Assembly (NCBI RefSeq): GCF_042682045.1
Contig: NZ_JBHUGS010000002.1
Span: 372,001 to 436,000, forward strand
Reading direction: 5' to 3'
DNA length: 64,000 nt
Source of the DNA: Sphingomonas_R arantia
GTDB lineage: Bacteria > Pseudomonadota > Alphaproteobacteria > Sphingomonadales > Sphingomonadaceae
The translations under genes and the position numbers were made by a program. Each line of letters opens with the position of its first letter. Position 1 is the stretch's first letter. The notes under the pieces were generated by a model that was not told the DNA's origin, did not search any database, and saw only the letters and a program-made list of their open reading frames with translations. Below are positions 7,714 to 17,488 of this stretch, piece after piece.

Positions 7714-9774
7714 CTACCCGGAGCGGAGCAAGCCGACGGCGGCATCGCGTTCGAACAGGTAAAGCGCCACCCTTGCCGCCTGTCCGCGCGGACCATCCAG
7801 GCCACCATCGCGGTCGACCAGCAGACGCGCGTCGGCCGTTGCTGTTTCGATTAGCGCGGCGGTCTTCTCCGGACTAGCGATCCGGAACTGCGCCTCGCCC
7901 GACTGGCGGGTACCGAGCATTTCACCAGCACCGCGTAGTCGCAAATCTTCCTCGGCGATACGGAAGCCGTCGTTGCTCTCCCGCATCAGCGCAAGCCTTG
8001 CCCTGCTCGTCTCGCTCAGCCCGTCGCCGCGCAGCAGGAGGCAGGTAGACTTGCCCGTCCCCCGCCCCACTCGCCCGCGCAACTGGTGCAACTGCGCCAG
8101 TCCGAACCGGTCCGCGGCCTCGATGATCATCAGCGTCGCGTTTGGCACGTCGACGCCGACCTCGATGACCGTCGTCGCGACCAGCACCTGCGTCTCGGCC
8201 CGCTGGAACGCGGCCATCACGGCGTCCTTTTCCGGACCCTTCATTCGCCCGTGGATCAGCCCGACCTTGTCGCCGAACCGCTCGCGCAACGTCGCGGCAC
8301 GACTTTCCGCCGCGGTCAGGTCGCTGACCTCGCTCTCCTCGACCAGCGGGCACACCCAGTAAGCCTGCCCGCCTGACGCGACATGCCGCCCCAGCGCGTC
8401 CGCGATCTCGTCGATTCGCGCGCCGGACAAGACGCGGGTCTCGATCGGCTGGCGGCCCGGCGGCATCTCGTCCAAACGGCTGACGTCCATCTCGCCATAT
8501 TGGCTGAGCGTCAGCGTGCGCGGGATCGGCGTTGCGGTCATGACGAGCAGGTGCGGCGGGCGTTCGGCCTTCGCCTGCAACAGCATCCGTTGCGCCACGC
8601 CGAAGCGGTGCTGCTCGTCCACCACCACCAGTCCGAGCCGGCGATAGCAGACTGCTTCCTGGAAGATCGCGTGCGTGCCGATCAGGATATCGATCGATCC
8701 GTCCGCCAGCCCCATCAGCGTCGATTCGCGCACGCGGCCCTTGTCGCGCCCGGTCAGGATCGCGACGTTCACCGGCAGGCCGGCCAGCGTCTTCACGAAC
8801 GTCGCATGATGTTGCCGCGCCAGGATCTCGGTCGGGGCCAGAAGCGCGCCCTGCGCACCCGCCTCGACCGCCGCCAGCAGCGCCATCGTCGCGACCAGCG
8901 TCTTGCCCGACCCAACATCGCCCTGCAGCAGGCGGGTCATCGGTCGCGGCTGGGCCAGGTCGCCCTCGATCTCCGCGATCGACCGCGCCTGCGCCCCGGT
9001 CGGCGCATAGGGCAGCTCGAGCGCATCGCGCAGTCGGCCGTCGCCCTGCAACGGCACGCCCTTCCGGCGCCGCGACGACGCACGCAGCAGCATCAGCGCG
9101 AGCTGGTTGGCGAACACCTCGTCATAGGCGAGCCGGTCCTTGGCCATCGCATCGGTCGGATCGGCATGCGCGCGGACCAGCGCGTCGCGCCACGCCGGCC
9201 AGTCGTTCTTGGCCAGTAGCGTCGGCTCGATCCACTCCGGCAACTCCGGCGCGCGCGCCACCGCCTGCGTCACCAGCGCCTGCAACCGGCGGTTGGTGAG
9301 GCCGGCGGTCAGCGCATAGACCGGGTCGCGCGGCGGCAGCGCGGCGGCTTCCTCCGGCGTCATCACGTCCGGGTGGACGATCTGCAACCACTGGTCATAA
9401 TGTTCGAGCTTGCCGGACACCGCGCGCGTCTCGCCGATCGGCAGCAGCGCCTTGGCCATCCCGGCATTGGCGCGGAAGAACACCAGCGCCACGATATTGC
9501 CCGCCGGGTCGGTCGCGATCACCCGCGACGGACTGCGCGGGCCGTTGCCGAGCCGGTGTTCGGTCGGCGTCACCACCACCGTCACCACGCGGCCGACATC
9601 GACCACGTCGAGTTCGGGCACGGCGGTGCGATCGATATAACCGGTCGGCAGATCGAACAGCAGGTCGACCGGGCGCGACAGGCCGAGCTTCGCCAGCGGC
9701 TTGGATAAGGCCGCGCCGACGCCCTTGAGCGACTCTACATCTGTGAACAGCGGATTGAGTATATCGGGTCGCAT
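7714..9774 (-). CDS. recG: ATP-dependent DNA helicase RecG
   Basis: Branch-migrating helicase for Holliday junctions and stalled forks, 686 residues, normal for the family. An N-terminal wedge/OB region contains LKGVGAALSKPLAKLGL, VTPTEHRLGNGP and GKLEHYDQWLQIVHPD. Walker A is QGDVGSGKTLVATMALL and the DExH box is VVDEQHRFGV. TATPIPRTLTLSQYGEMDVS, the helicase C motif VATTVIEVGVDVPNATLM and HQLRGRVGRG follow. The start is the ATG at 9774 (MRPDILNPLFTDVESLKG); the ORF continues upstream without a stop, but that part lies antisense to sdhE. Divergent from sdhE with a 76-bp gap. Confidence 0.97.
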   Translation of the reverse strand: MRPDILNPLFTDVESLKGVGAALSKPLAKLGLSRPVDLLFDLPTGYIDRTAVPELDVVDVGRVVTVVVTPTEHRLGNGPRSPSRVIATDPAGNIVALVFFRANAGMAKALLPIGETRAVSGKLEHYDQWLQIVHPDVMTPEEAAALPPRDPVYALTAGLTNRRLQALVTQAVARAPELPEWIEPTLLAKNDWPAWRDALVRAHADPTDAMAKDRLAYDEVFANQLALMLLRASSRRRKGVPLQGDGRLRDALELPYAPTGAQARSIAEIEGDLAQPRPMTRLLQGDVGSGKTLVATMALLAAVEAGAQGALLAPTEILARQHHATFVKTLAGLPVNVAILTGRDKGRVRESTLMGLADGSIDILIGTHAIFQEAVCYRRLGLVVVDEQHRFGVAQRMLLQAKAERPPHLLVMTATPIPRTLTLSQYGEMDVSRLDEMPPGRQPIETRVLSGARIDEIADALGRHVASGGQAYWVCPLVEESEVSDLTAAESRAATLRERFGDKVGLIHGRMKGPEKDAVMAAFQRAETQVLVATTVIEVGVDVPNATLMIIEAADRFGLAQLHQLRGRVGRGTGKSTCLLLRGDGLSETSRARLALMRESNDGFRIAEEDLRLRGAGEMLGTRQSGEAQFRIASPEKTAALIETATADARLLVDRDGGLDGPRGQAARVALYLFERDAAVGLLRSG

Positions 9775-9850
9775 GACTATCTGCGTGCCCATAGACCCCG
9801 CCGAGGACGTTCGCCAAGACGTCCGCCGGCTTATTCGCGTTGGGACCAGA

Positions 9851-10117
9851 ATGGACGTCACCACCCGCATCAAGCGCCAGCGGTTTCGCGCATGGCATCG
9901 CGGCACGAAGGAAGCCGACATGCTGATCGGCGGCTTCTTCGACCGCGAGCATGCTAGCTGGACGCTGGAGGAGATCGACTGGTTCGAGGCGCTGCTCGAC
10001 GAGGAAGATGTCGAGATCATGGGCTGGGCGCTGGGCACGATCGCAGTGCCCACGCGGTACGAGGGCCCGATGCTCGAACGGATGCGCAAGCTGGACTACA
10101 TCCCCGTCTCTGAGTGA
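9851..10117 (+). CDS. sdhE: Succinate dehydrogenase flavinylation factor SdhE
   Basis: 88-residue FAD-assembly factor (formerly DUF339) that helps attach FAD covalently to SdhA. The signature RGTKEADMLIGGF contains the RGxxE motif (WHRGTKE). The acidic helix ASWTLEEIDWFEALLDEEDVE and a C-terminal LDYIP complete the fold. The ATG at 9851 (MDVTTRIKR) is preferred; the frame is open further upstream but that sequence is not SdhE-like. Standing next to recG/mfd rather than sdh genes is common in alphaproteobacteria. Confidence 0.92.
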   Translation: MDVTTRIKRQRFRAWHRGTKEADMLIGGFFDREHASWTLEEIDWFEALLDEEDVEIMGWALGTIAVPTRYEGPMLERMRKLDYIPVSE

Positions 10118-10130
10118 TGCCCAAATGACT

Positions 10131-10260
10131 CCCCTCCCCTTCACGGGAGGGGCTGGGGGTGGGTCGGCACGCGAAGACGTGTCGTTCGGCCTCCGACGCA
10201 GGAGCCGCCGTCTGCGCGGCGGCACCCACCCCCGGCCCCTCCCTTGAAAGGGAGGGGGGG
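10131..10260. repeat. Paired inverted repeat (CCCCTCCC...GGGTGGG family), copy 1
   Basis: The left arm (10131-10165) and right arm (10226-10260) are near-perfect reverse complements, each built of a CCCCTCCC...GGGAGGGG hairpin plus a GGGGGTGGG block. About 60 bp of unique DNA lies between. The element fills the sdhE-mfd gap and ends 16 bp before mfd. A clearly related element occurs at 62335-62514. Confidence 0.75.
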
Positions 10261-10276
10261 TTCACGAAAGTCACGA

Positions 10277-13200
10277 ATGCCCGACCTGAAGACGATCCTG
10301 ACCGCGACCCATCCCCTCACCCTGTCGGGCGTGCCGACCGGGTTCCTTCCCTCGCTGGTCGCCGATCTGGCGCGAGCGGCCAAGGGACGCGCGGTGCTGG
10401 TGACGTCGGACGAGGCGGCGATGCGCGCGGTGGGCGATGCGGCGACCTGGTTCGCACCGGAACTTGAGGTCATTCAGTATCCGGCGTGGGACTGCCTGCC
10501 CTACGACCGCGCCTCGCCCTCATTGCGGTCCACCTCCGAACGGCTGGCCGCGCTCTATGCGTTGCAGGAGAAGACGACCAAGCCGCAGCTGCTCGTCACC
10601 ACCGCCAACGCCGCGACCCAGCGGACGCTCACCCCGTTTCGCGTGCGGCAACTGGTCGCCAAGCTCGCACCCGGCGAGCGGATCGGGCGCGACCGGTTGG
10701 CGGCGTTGTTGCAGGCCAATGGCTATGTCCGCACCGATACGGTCGCGGATGCCGGTGAGTATGCGGTCCGCGGCGGGCTGGTCGACCTGATGCCGGCCGG
10801 CGCGCCGCACGCGTTGCGGCTCGATTTCTTCGGGGACGAGATCGAGAGCGTCCGGCAGTTCGATATCACCGACCAACGCACGATCGGCCGGATCGACGGC
10901 TTCACGCTGCTGCCCGCATCCGAGACGTTGCTGGACGAAGAGACGATCAAGCGTTTCCGCGGCGCATACCGCGAACGGTTCGGCGCCAGCGCGACGGGCG
11001 ATCCGCTGTACCAGGCGATCAGCGAAGGCCGGCGGCTGGCGGGCATGGAGCATTGGCTCCCGATGTTCGAGGAACGGCTGGCGACTTTGTTCGATCACCT
11101 GTCCGACGACGACATCGTCGTGCGCGATGCTTCCGCCGATCCGTCGGTCGAGACGCGGTTCGAGGCGATCTCCGACTATCATACCAACCGCGTCCGGGCG
11201 CAGTCGTCCGACCCGGGTAGCTACCGCCCGCTTGCGCCCAACACGCTGTATCTAAGTCCCAAGGACTGGCAGGCCGCGATCGCCGAGCGCCCGGTCCACC
11301 TGATCGCGCCGTTCCACGAACCGGCAAGCGCCAGCGTCTTGGATTTCGGCGTCGACCCGGCGCGCGATTTCGCGCCGGAACGGTCGCAGCAGGTCAACAT
11401 CTACGACGCGGTCGTCGATCATCTCGCGGCGCTGCGGAAGCAGAAGCGCAAGGTCGTGCTGGCAAGCTACACCAAGGGATCGCGCGACCGCTTCTCCGGC
11501 CTGTTGCGCGATCACGGGCTGGAGACATTCTCGCTGGCCGAAAGCTGGCAGGAGGCACTGGGCAAGGCGAAGGGCGGCGTGTCGCTCGCGGTCGTGCCCC
11601 TCGATCACGGTTTCACGACGCCCGACGTCGCTGTCCTGACCGAACAGGACATGCTGGGCGACCGGCTGGTCCGCCGGCCGAAGCGCAAGAAGTCGGCCGA
11701 TGCGTTCCTTGCCGAACTCGCGACACTGACGCCGGGCGACCTCGTCGTCCACATGGACCACGGCATCGGCCGCTACGAGGGGCTGACCTCGATTCCGGTC
11801 GGCGCGTCGCCGCATGACTGCGTGATGCTGAGCTATGCCGGCGGCGACAAGCTGTACGTGCCGGTCGAGAATATCGACATCCTGTCGCGCTACGGCAACG
11901 CGGAGGACGGCGTCGGGCTCGACCGGCTCGGCGGCGTCGCGTGGCAGGCGCGCAAGAGCCGGATGAAGGAGCGCATCCGCGAGATTGCGGGCGACCTGAT
12001 GGCGACCGCCGCCGCGCGCGCGCTCCGCCCCGCCGACGTGCTGGAGGTGGATCCGGGTGGCTATGCCGAGTTCACCGCGCGTTTCCCGTACCAGGAGACC
12101 GAGGATCAGGACGCCGCGATCGTCGACGTGCTTGCCGATCTGTCCGCCGGGCGACCGATGGACCGTCTGATCTGCGGCGACGTCGGGTTCGGTAAGACCG
12201 AGGTCGCGTTGCGTGCCGCGTTCGTCGCCGCGCTCGCCGGAATGCAGGTTGCGGTCGTGTGTCCCACCACGCTGCTCGCGCGCCAGCATTTCATGAACTT
12301 CGTCGACCGGTTCCAGGGTTTCCCGATGAACATCGGCCGGCTGTCCCGACTGGTGACCGCGAAGGAAGTCCGCCAGACCAAGGAAGGGCTGGCCAACGGC
12401 ACGGTCGATATCGTGATCGGCACGCATGCGCTGCTCGCCAAGAACATCGATTTCAAGCGGCTCGGCCTCGTCATCGTCGACGAGGAACAGCGATTCGGCG
12501 TGACCCACAAGGAACGGTTGAAGGCGCTCAAGACCAACGTCCACCAGCTGACGCTGACGGCCACACCGATCCCGCGCACGTTGCAGATGGCGATGTCGGG
12601 CCTGCGCGAACTGTCCGTCATCCAGACGCCGCCGGTCGATCGGCTGGCGGTGCGGACCTATGTCATGCCGTGGGATCCGGTCGTGGTGCGCGAGGCGTTG
12701 CTGCGCGAGCATTATCGCGGCGGGCAGAGTTTCTTCGTCACGCCGCGCGTCGCGGACCTACCCGATATCGAGGATTTCCTGCGCCGCGAGGTGCCCGAGG
12801 TCCGCTACGTCATCGCGCACGGCCAGATGGCGGCAAGCGACGTGGAGGAGCGGATGTCCGCGTTCTACGACCGCAAGTTCGAGGTGCTCGTGTCGACCAC
12901 CATCATTGAATCGGGGCTCGACATCCCGTCCGCCAACACGATGATCGTCCACCGCGCGGACCGTTTCGGGCTGGCGCAGCTGTACCAGATCCGCGGCCGC
13001 GTCGGCCGCGCCAAGACACGCGCCTACGCCTACCTCACCACGCCCGCCACGCGGACCATCACTGATACGGCGGAGAAGCGGCTGCACATCCTGTCGAACC
13101 TCGACACGCTCGGCGCCGGGTTCCAGCTGGCAAGTCATGATCTCGACATCCGCGGCGCGGGCAACCTCCTCGGTGACGAGCAGTCCGGGCACATCAAGGA

Positions 13201-13741
13201 AGTCGGGTTCGAACTCTACCAGTCGATGCTGGAGGAGGCGATCGTCGAGGCGAAAGCTGGATCGCTCCGCGACGACCGCGTGCGCGACCATTTCTCGCCG
13301 CAGATCACGATCGATGCGCCGATCCTGCTGCCCGACGACTATGTCATCGATCTCGACCTGCGGATGGGCCTGTACCGCCGCATGAACGAGCTCGACGACA
13401 AGACCGCGATCGAGGCGTTCGCCGCCGAACTGATCGACCGGTTCGGGCCGTTGCCGGACGCAACGCAGAACCTGCTGACGGTGATCGAGACCAAGCTGAA
13501 CTGCCGCAAGGCGTGCGTGGCGAAGCTCGACGCCGGGCCGCGCGGCGCGCTGGTCAGCTTCCACGACGATCGCTTCCCGGACATTCCGGGGCTGCTCGCC
13601 TATGTTGATCGGCTGAAGGGGACGGCCAAGCTGCGCCCCGACAACAAGCTGGTCATCACCCGCCCCTGGCCGGACCCGAAGGCGCGCCTGCATGGAGCGT
13701 TGCAACTGTCCAAGGGTTTGGCGAAGATCCTCACCATCTGA
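10277..13741 (+). CDS. mfd: Transcription-repair coupling factor Mfd
   Basis: 1154-residue ATP-dependent translocase that removes stalled RNA polymerase and recruits UvrA. The N-terminal UvrB-like part includes IQYPAWDCLPYDRASPS. The RNA polymerase-interacting/CarD-like domain contains GDLVVHMDHGIGRYEGL and LYVPVENIDILSRYG. Walker A is CGDVGFGKTEVALRAAF and the DExx box VDEEQRFGV. TATPIPRTLQMAMSGLRELS, VSTTIIESGLDIPSANT and YQIRGRVGRAKTRAYAYL follow. The C-terminal domain has HDLDIRGAGNLLGDEQSGHI. ATG at 10277 (MPDLKTIL) is chosen; an upstream start at 10244 would translate part of the repeat. All helicase motifs look intact. Confidence 0.97.
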   Translation: MPDLKTILTATHPLTLSGVPTGFLPSLVADLARAAKGRAVLVTSDEAAMRAVGDAATWFAPELEVIQYPAWDCLPYDRASPSLRSTSERLAALYALQEKTTKPQLLVTTANAATQRTLTPFRVRQLVAKLAPGERIGRDRLAALLQANGYVRTDTVADAGEYAVRGGLVDLMPAGAPHALRLDFFGDEIESVRQFDITDQRTIGRIDGFTLLPASETLLDEETIKRFRGAYRERFGASATGDPLYQAISEGRRLAGMEHWLPMFEERLATLFDHLSDDDIVVRDASADPSVETRFEAISDYHTNRVRAQSSDPGSYRPLAPNTLYLSPKDWQAAIAERPVHLIAPFHEPASASVLDFGVDPARDFAPERSQQVNIYDAVVDHLAALRKQKRKVVLASYTKGSRDRFSGLLRDHGLETFSLAESWQEALGKAKGGVSLAVVPLDHGFTTPDVAVLTEQDMLGDRLVRRPKRKKSADAFLAELATLTPGDLVVHMDHGIGRYEGLTSIPVGASPHDCVMLSYAGGDKLYVPVENIDILSRYGNAEDGVGLDRLGGVAWQARKSRMKERIREIAGDLMATAAARALRPADVLEVDPGGYAEFTARFPYQETEDQDAAIVDVLADLSAGRPMDRLICGDVGFGKTEVALRAAFVAALAGMQVAVVCPTTLLARQHFMNFVDRFQGFPMNIGRLSRLVTAKEVRQTKEGLANGTVDIVIGTHALLAKNIDFKRLGLVIVDEEQRFGVTHKERLKALKTNVHQLTLTATPIPRTLQMAMSGLRELSVIQTPPVDRLAVRTYVMPWDPVVVREALLREHYRGGQSFFVTPRVADLPDIEDFLRREVPEVRYVIAHGQMAASDVEERMSAFYDRKFEVLVSTTIIESGLDIPSANTMIVHRADRFGLAQLYQIRGRVGRAKTRAYAYLTTPATRTITDTAEKRLHILSNLDTLGAGFQLASHDLDIRGAGNLLGDEQSGHIKEVGFELYQSMLEEAIVEAKAGSLRDDRVRDHFSPQITIDAPILLPDDYVIDLDLRMGLYRRMNELDDKTAIEAFAAELIDRFGPLPDATQNLLTVIETKLNCRKACVAKLDAGPRGALVSFHDDRFPDIPGLLAYVDRLKGTAKLRPDNKLVITRPWPDPKARLHGALQLSKGLAKILTI

Positions 13742-13755
13742 CGGGAGTGAAGCTG

Positions 13756-14133
13756 ATGAAACCGATATTTGGTCTGGCGGCCATGCTGGTACTCGCGACC
13801 CCCGCGGTCGCGCAGCGGCCGGTGGCCAACCCGTTCAGCGACAAGCTGGCGTCGTTGAAGGACGTCCCACGCCGCGCCGTGCTGCGCCGGGCGATCCTCG
13901 ACAGCAACCTGTGGTGCGACCGTGTGTCGCAGGATCTGCGCCGCGGCACGTGGCGCAACCTGTCGGTCTGGAACGCTCGCTGCGGCCGCGGGGCCGACTA
14001 CGGCGTGTTTATCGGGCAGGACCAGTCGGTCCAGGTCCGGCCGTGCAAGGACCTCGCGTCCTTGAAACTGCCGCGCTGCACGCTGCCGCCCCGCGCCGTG
14101 GTTCAGAACACGGGCGCGCGGCAGACCCGCTGA
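13756..14133 (+). CDS. Secreted hypothetical protein with four cysteines
   Basis: 125-residue protein of unrecognised family. An N-terminal signal peptide (MKPIFGLAAMLVLATPAVAQ) predicts export to the periplasm. The mature part contains four cysteines (LWCDRV, ARCGRG, RPCKDL, PRCTL), which could form two disulfides. The ATG at 13756 is preferred because GGGAG lies 8 nt upstream; a GTG at 13747 would add MKL. It follows mfd by 14 bp and may be transcribed with it, but nothing links the functions. Convergent with alaS, 18 bp away. Confidence 0.68.
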   Translation: MKPIFGLAAMLVLATPAVAQRPVANPFSDKLASLKDVPRRAVLRRAILDSNLWCDRVSQDLRRGTWRNLSVWNARCGRGADYGVFIGQDQSVQVRPCKDLASLKLPRCTLPPRAVVQNTGARQTR

Positions 14134-14151
14134 GCCAGTCGGTCGCCGCCG

Positions 14152-16812
14152 TTACGCGGCGACCGTATCGTTCGTCAGGGCCGCACGGACGGCGTCGATC
14201 GCTGCCGGGGCTGCGGCGCCATCCGGCCCACCGCCCTGCGCCATGTCGGGACGGCCACCGCCACCCTGCCCGCCCAACGCCGCGACTGCAGCCTTAACCA
14301 GCACGACGCTGCTGAACCGATCGACCAGATCGGCGGTCACCCCGACTGCAACCGTGCCGCGGCCGTCTTTCTCCGCCACGATCGTGACGATGCCCGACCC
14401 GATCCGCTGCTTGGCCTCGTCAACCAGTCCGCGGAGGCCCTTCGGATCGAAGTCCTGCAGCGTCTGGGCGACGAACGGCACACCCGCGACCATCTCGGTC
14501 GGAGCGGCGTCGGTTGTAGCACCGCCGCCGGTCGCAAGCGCCTTCTTCGCCTCCGCCAGTTCGCGCTCGAGTCGCTTGCGATCATCAATCAGTCCCTGGA
14601 CCCGCGCCGGGAGATCCTCCGGCCCGGTGCGCAGCGTCGTTGCGATCTCGCGCAGCCGTTCGTCGCGGGCGGTCAGCCAAAGACGCGCGGCCTCGCCGGT
14701 CAGCGCCTCGATCCGGCGGATGCCCGACGAGACGGCGGTTTCGCCGATGATCTTGAACAGGCCGATATTGCCGAGTGCCGCGACATGCGTGCCGCCGCAC
14801 AGCTCGATCGAATAGGTGCCGTCCTCGGTACGGCCCATCGACAGGACGCGGACCTCGTCGCCATATTTCTCGCCGAACAGCGCCATCGCGCCCTCCGCGA
14901 TCGCCTCGTCCGGCGTCATCAGGCGCGTGGTGACGACGTCGTTCTCGCGGATGTGACGGTTTACGTCGGCTTCGACGACCGCGATGTCCTCGGGCGTCAG
15001 CGGGCGCGGCTGCGAGAAGTCGAACCGCAGCCGTTCGGGCGCAACGAGGCTGCCGCGCTGCGCGACATGGCCGCCGAGCCGGTCGCGGAGCGCGGCGTGG
15101 AGGAGATGCGTCGCGCTGTGGTTGGCGCGGATCCGGCCGCGGCGGGCGACGTCGACCGCGAGGCGCACGGTATCGCCGACCGCGACACTGCCGCCCTCGA
15201 TCCGCGCGCGGTGCGCGTGCAGGCGGCCGAGCGGCTTGCCGGTGTCGGCGACCGCGGCGTGCAGGCCGGTATCGGACGTGATCGTGCCGGTGTCGCCCAC
15301 CTGGCCGCCGCTTTCCGCGTAGAACGGCGTCTGGTTGGTCAGGATGGTGACGGCGTCGCCGGTCTCGGCGCGCGGAACCCGCTCGCCTTCGCGCAGAATC
15401 GCGACGACCTTCGCCTCGCCTGCATGGTTACTGTAGCCGGTGAACTCGGTTCCGCCGAGCTCCTCGACGATGTCGAACCAGATCTCGTCCGATGCCTTCT
15501 CGCCGGAGCCCTTCCACGCGGCGCGGGCGGCGGCCTTCTGCTCGGCCATGGCGCTGTCGAAACCGGCGCGGTCGACGGTGCGGCCCTGGGCGCGCAAGGC
15601 GTCCTCGGTCAGGTCGTAGGGGAAGCCGAACGTGTCGTATAGCTTGAACGCGACCTGGCCGGGCAATTCGCCGTCGGCCGCCATGTCGGCGGTAGCATCG
15701 TCGAGCAGGCGCAGTCCGTTGGCGAGCGTCTGGCGGAAGCGGGTTTCCTCGAGCTTCAGCGTCTCTTCGATCAACGGCTGGGCGCGGACCAGTTCGGGAT
15801 AGGCGACGCCCATTTCGGCGACGAGGCTCGGCACCAGACGGTGCATAAGCGGTTCGGCCGCGCCGAGCAGATGGGCGTGGCGCATCGCGCGGCGCATGAT
15901 GCGGCGCAGGACATAGCCGCGGCCTTCGTTGGCGGGCAGGACGCCGTCCGCGACGAGGAAGCCGGCGGCTCGCAGATGATCGGCGATGACGCGGTGCGAC
16001 GCCTTGGTCTCACCTGTCGCGGCGGTCCGGGTCAGGTCGCAGGAAGCGGCGATCAGCGCCTTGAACGTGTCCGTATCGTAGTTGTCGGTCACGCCTTGCA
16101 TCACCGCGGCGATGCGTTCGAGGCCCATCCCGGTGTCGATCGACGGGCGTGGCAGCGCGACGCGGTCGTCCTTCGTCACCTGGTCATATTGCATGAACAC
16201 CAGGTTCCAGATCTCGACGAAGCGGTCGCCGTCCTCGTCCGGGCTGCCGGGAGGGCCGCCGGGGATGTGGTCGCCGTGGTCGTAGAAGATTTCGGAGCAC
16301 GGACCGCAGGGGCCGGTATCGCCCATCGCCCAGAAATTGTCGGAGGTCGGGATGCGGATGATCCGCTGTTCCGGAAGGCCGGCGATCTTGCGCCACAGGT
16401 CGAACGCCTCGTCATCGGTGTGGTAGACGGTGGCGGTCAGGCGGTTCGGATCGAGCCCCCAGTCGCGGGTCAGCAGGGTCCAGGCGTGGGTGATCGCCTG
16501 TTCCTTGAAATAGTCCCCGAACGAGAAATTCCCGAGCATTTCGAAGAAGGTATGGTGCCGCGCCGTGTAGCCGACATTGTCGAGATCGTTGTGCTTGCCG
16601 CCGGCCCGGACGCATTTCTGCGACGAGGTGGCGGTGACGTAGGGGCGCGTTTCGAGGCCGGTGAAGACGTTCTTGAACGGCACCATCCCGGCGTTGACGA
16701 ACATCAGCGTCGGATCGTTCTGCGGCACGAGTGGCGCCGAGGGGACGATGCGGTGGCCGCTCCCCGCGAAATAATCGAGGAAGGAACGGCGAATATCGTT
16801 GGTCGATGTCAT
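14152..16812 (-). CDS. alaS: Alanyl-tRNA synthetase
   Basis: 886-residue class II synthetase that charges tRNA-Ala and also the tmRNA, whose G3-U70 pair is seen at 40340-40699. The N-terminal catalytic domain begins NDIRRSFLDYFAGSGHRIVPS and contains FVNAGMVPFKNVF, FEMLGNFSFGDYFK and GMGLERIAAV. The editing domain has the zinc motifs NHSATHLLH and CGGTHVAALGNIG. A coiled coil (DDRKRLERELAEAKKAL) precedes the Gly-rich C-Ala domain (GGQGGGGRPDMAQGGG). The ATG at 16812 (MTSTNDIRRSFL) is chosen over an in-frame start at 16848. No damage is visible. Confidence 0.97.
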   Translation of the reverse strand: MTSTNDIRRSFLDYFAGSGHRIVPSAPLVPQNDPTLMFVNAGMVPFKNVFTGLETRPYVTATSSQKCVRAGGKHNDLDNVGYTARHHTFFEMLGNFSFGDYFKEQAITHAWTLLTRDWGLDPNRLTATVYHTDDEAFDLWRKIAGLPEQRIIRIPTSDNFWAMGDTGPCGPCSEIFYDHGDHIPGGPPGSPDEDGDRFVEIWNLVFMQYDQVTKDDRVALPRPSIDTGMGLERIAAVMQGVTDNYDTDTFKALIAASCDLTRTAATGETKASHRVIADHLRAAGFLVADGVLPANEGRGYVLRRIMRRAMRHAHLLGAAEPLMHRLVPSLVAEMGVAYPELVRAQPLIEETLKLEETRFRQTLANGLRLLDDATADMAADGELPGQVAFKLYDTFGFPYDLTEDALRAQGRTVDRAGFDSAMAEQKAAARAAWKGSGEKASDEIWFDIVEELGGTEFTGYSNHAGEAKVVAILREGERVPRAETGDAVTILTNQTPFYAESGGQVGDTGTITSDTGLHAAVADTGKPLGRLHAHRARIEGGSVAVGDTVRLAVDVARRGRIRANHSATHLLHAALRDRLGGHVAQRGSLVAPERLRFDFSQPRPLTPEDIAVVEADVNRHIRENDVVTTRLMTPDEAIAEGAMALFGEKYGDEVRVLSMGRTEDGTYSIELCGGTHVAALGNIGLFKIIGETAVSSGIRRIEALTGEAARLWLTARDERLREIATTLRTGPEDLPARVQGLIDDRKRLERELAEAKKALATGGGATTDAAPTEMVAGVPFVAQTLQDFDPKGLRGLVDEAKQRIGSGIVTIVAEKDGRGTVAVGVTADLVDRFSSVVLVKAAVAALGGQGGGGRPDMAQGGGPDGAAAPAAIDAVRAALTNDTVAA

Positions 16813-16861
16813 GCCGAGCGGCTTAATCGACGACCCGCCGCTACTCAAGCAAATCGGTCAG

Positions 16862-17488
16862 TCACGCATAGGCATAGGGCCCGCCGCGTTCCAAGGCGCG
16901 GCCATAGGCGGGCCGGGCGTGGCAGCGTTCGAGCCAGTCGATCAAATGCGGGCGGCTGCCGTCGAGCCCGGCGCGGGAGCGGCAGGCCTCGATCGGGAAG
17001 CTCATCATGACGTCGGCCGCGCTGAAATCCGCGCCGGCGAACCACGGGCGGGAGCCGAGTTCGGTCTCGAGCCAGTCGAGATGGGTGTCCATCATCGCCT
17101 GCACCGGCTTGCGGGCGGGAAGGCCCAGGACGCCGAGCTTGCCGAGCACCAGCAGCGCGAGGAGCGGCGGCATCATCGAGCCTTCGGCGTAATGGAGAAA
17201 CTGCCGGTAGCGGAGCGCCGCGTCACGGTTGCCGGGTGCGCCGAGCCGTCCCCCTGCCCGTTCGACCAGATACTCTACGATCGCGCCGGTTTCGGTGATG
17301 ACGCGGCCTTTGTCGACGATGACCGGGGACTTGCCGAGCGGGTGGACGGCCTTGAGTTCGGGAGGGGCCAGCATCGTCTTGGGATCGCGTTCGTAGCGCT
17401 TCACCTCGTAGGCGAGGTCGAGTTCCTCGAGCAGCCAGAGGATACGCTGCGACCGCGAATTTTCGAGGTGGTGGACGATGATGGTCAT
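16862..17488 (-). CDS. Glutathione S-transferase family protein
   Basis: 208-residue cytosolic GST. The N-terminal thioredoxin-like domain contains NSRSQRILWLLEELDL, KAVHPLGKSPVIVD with the cis-Pro, and ITETGAIVEYL, which binds the gamma-glutamyl moiety. The all-helical C-terminal domain has WFAGADFSAADVMMSFPI, the conserved N-capping/hydrophobic-staple region. The likely catalytic residue is Ser 11 or 13 in NSRS. It lies 49 bp upstream of alaS on the same strand and may be co-transcribed. The substrate is unknown; stress detoxification or a housekeeping role are both possible. Confidence 0.88.
   Translation of the reverse strand: MTIIVHHLENSRSQRILWLLEELDLAYEVKRYERDPKTMLAPPELKAVHPLGKSPVIVDKGRVITETGAIVEYLVERAGGRLGAPGNRDAALRYRQFLHYAEGSMMPPLLALLVLGKLGVLGLPARKPVQAMMDTHLDWLETELGSRPWFAGADFSAADVMMSFPIEACRSRAGLDGSRPHLIDWLERCHARPAYGRALERGGPYAYA

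Noticed and set aside
9775..10089. N-terminal extension of recG by about 105 codons
   Set aside because: The extra part is the antisense of sdhE. RecG proteins normally start near the chosen ATG at 9774.
11252..12712. 486-codon minus-strand ORF inside mfd
   Set aside because: Antisense to intact Mfd helicase motifs; no ribosome-binding site or family resemblance.
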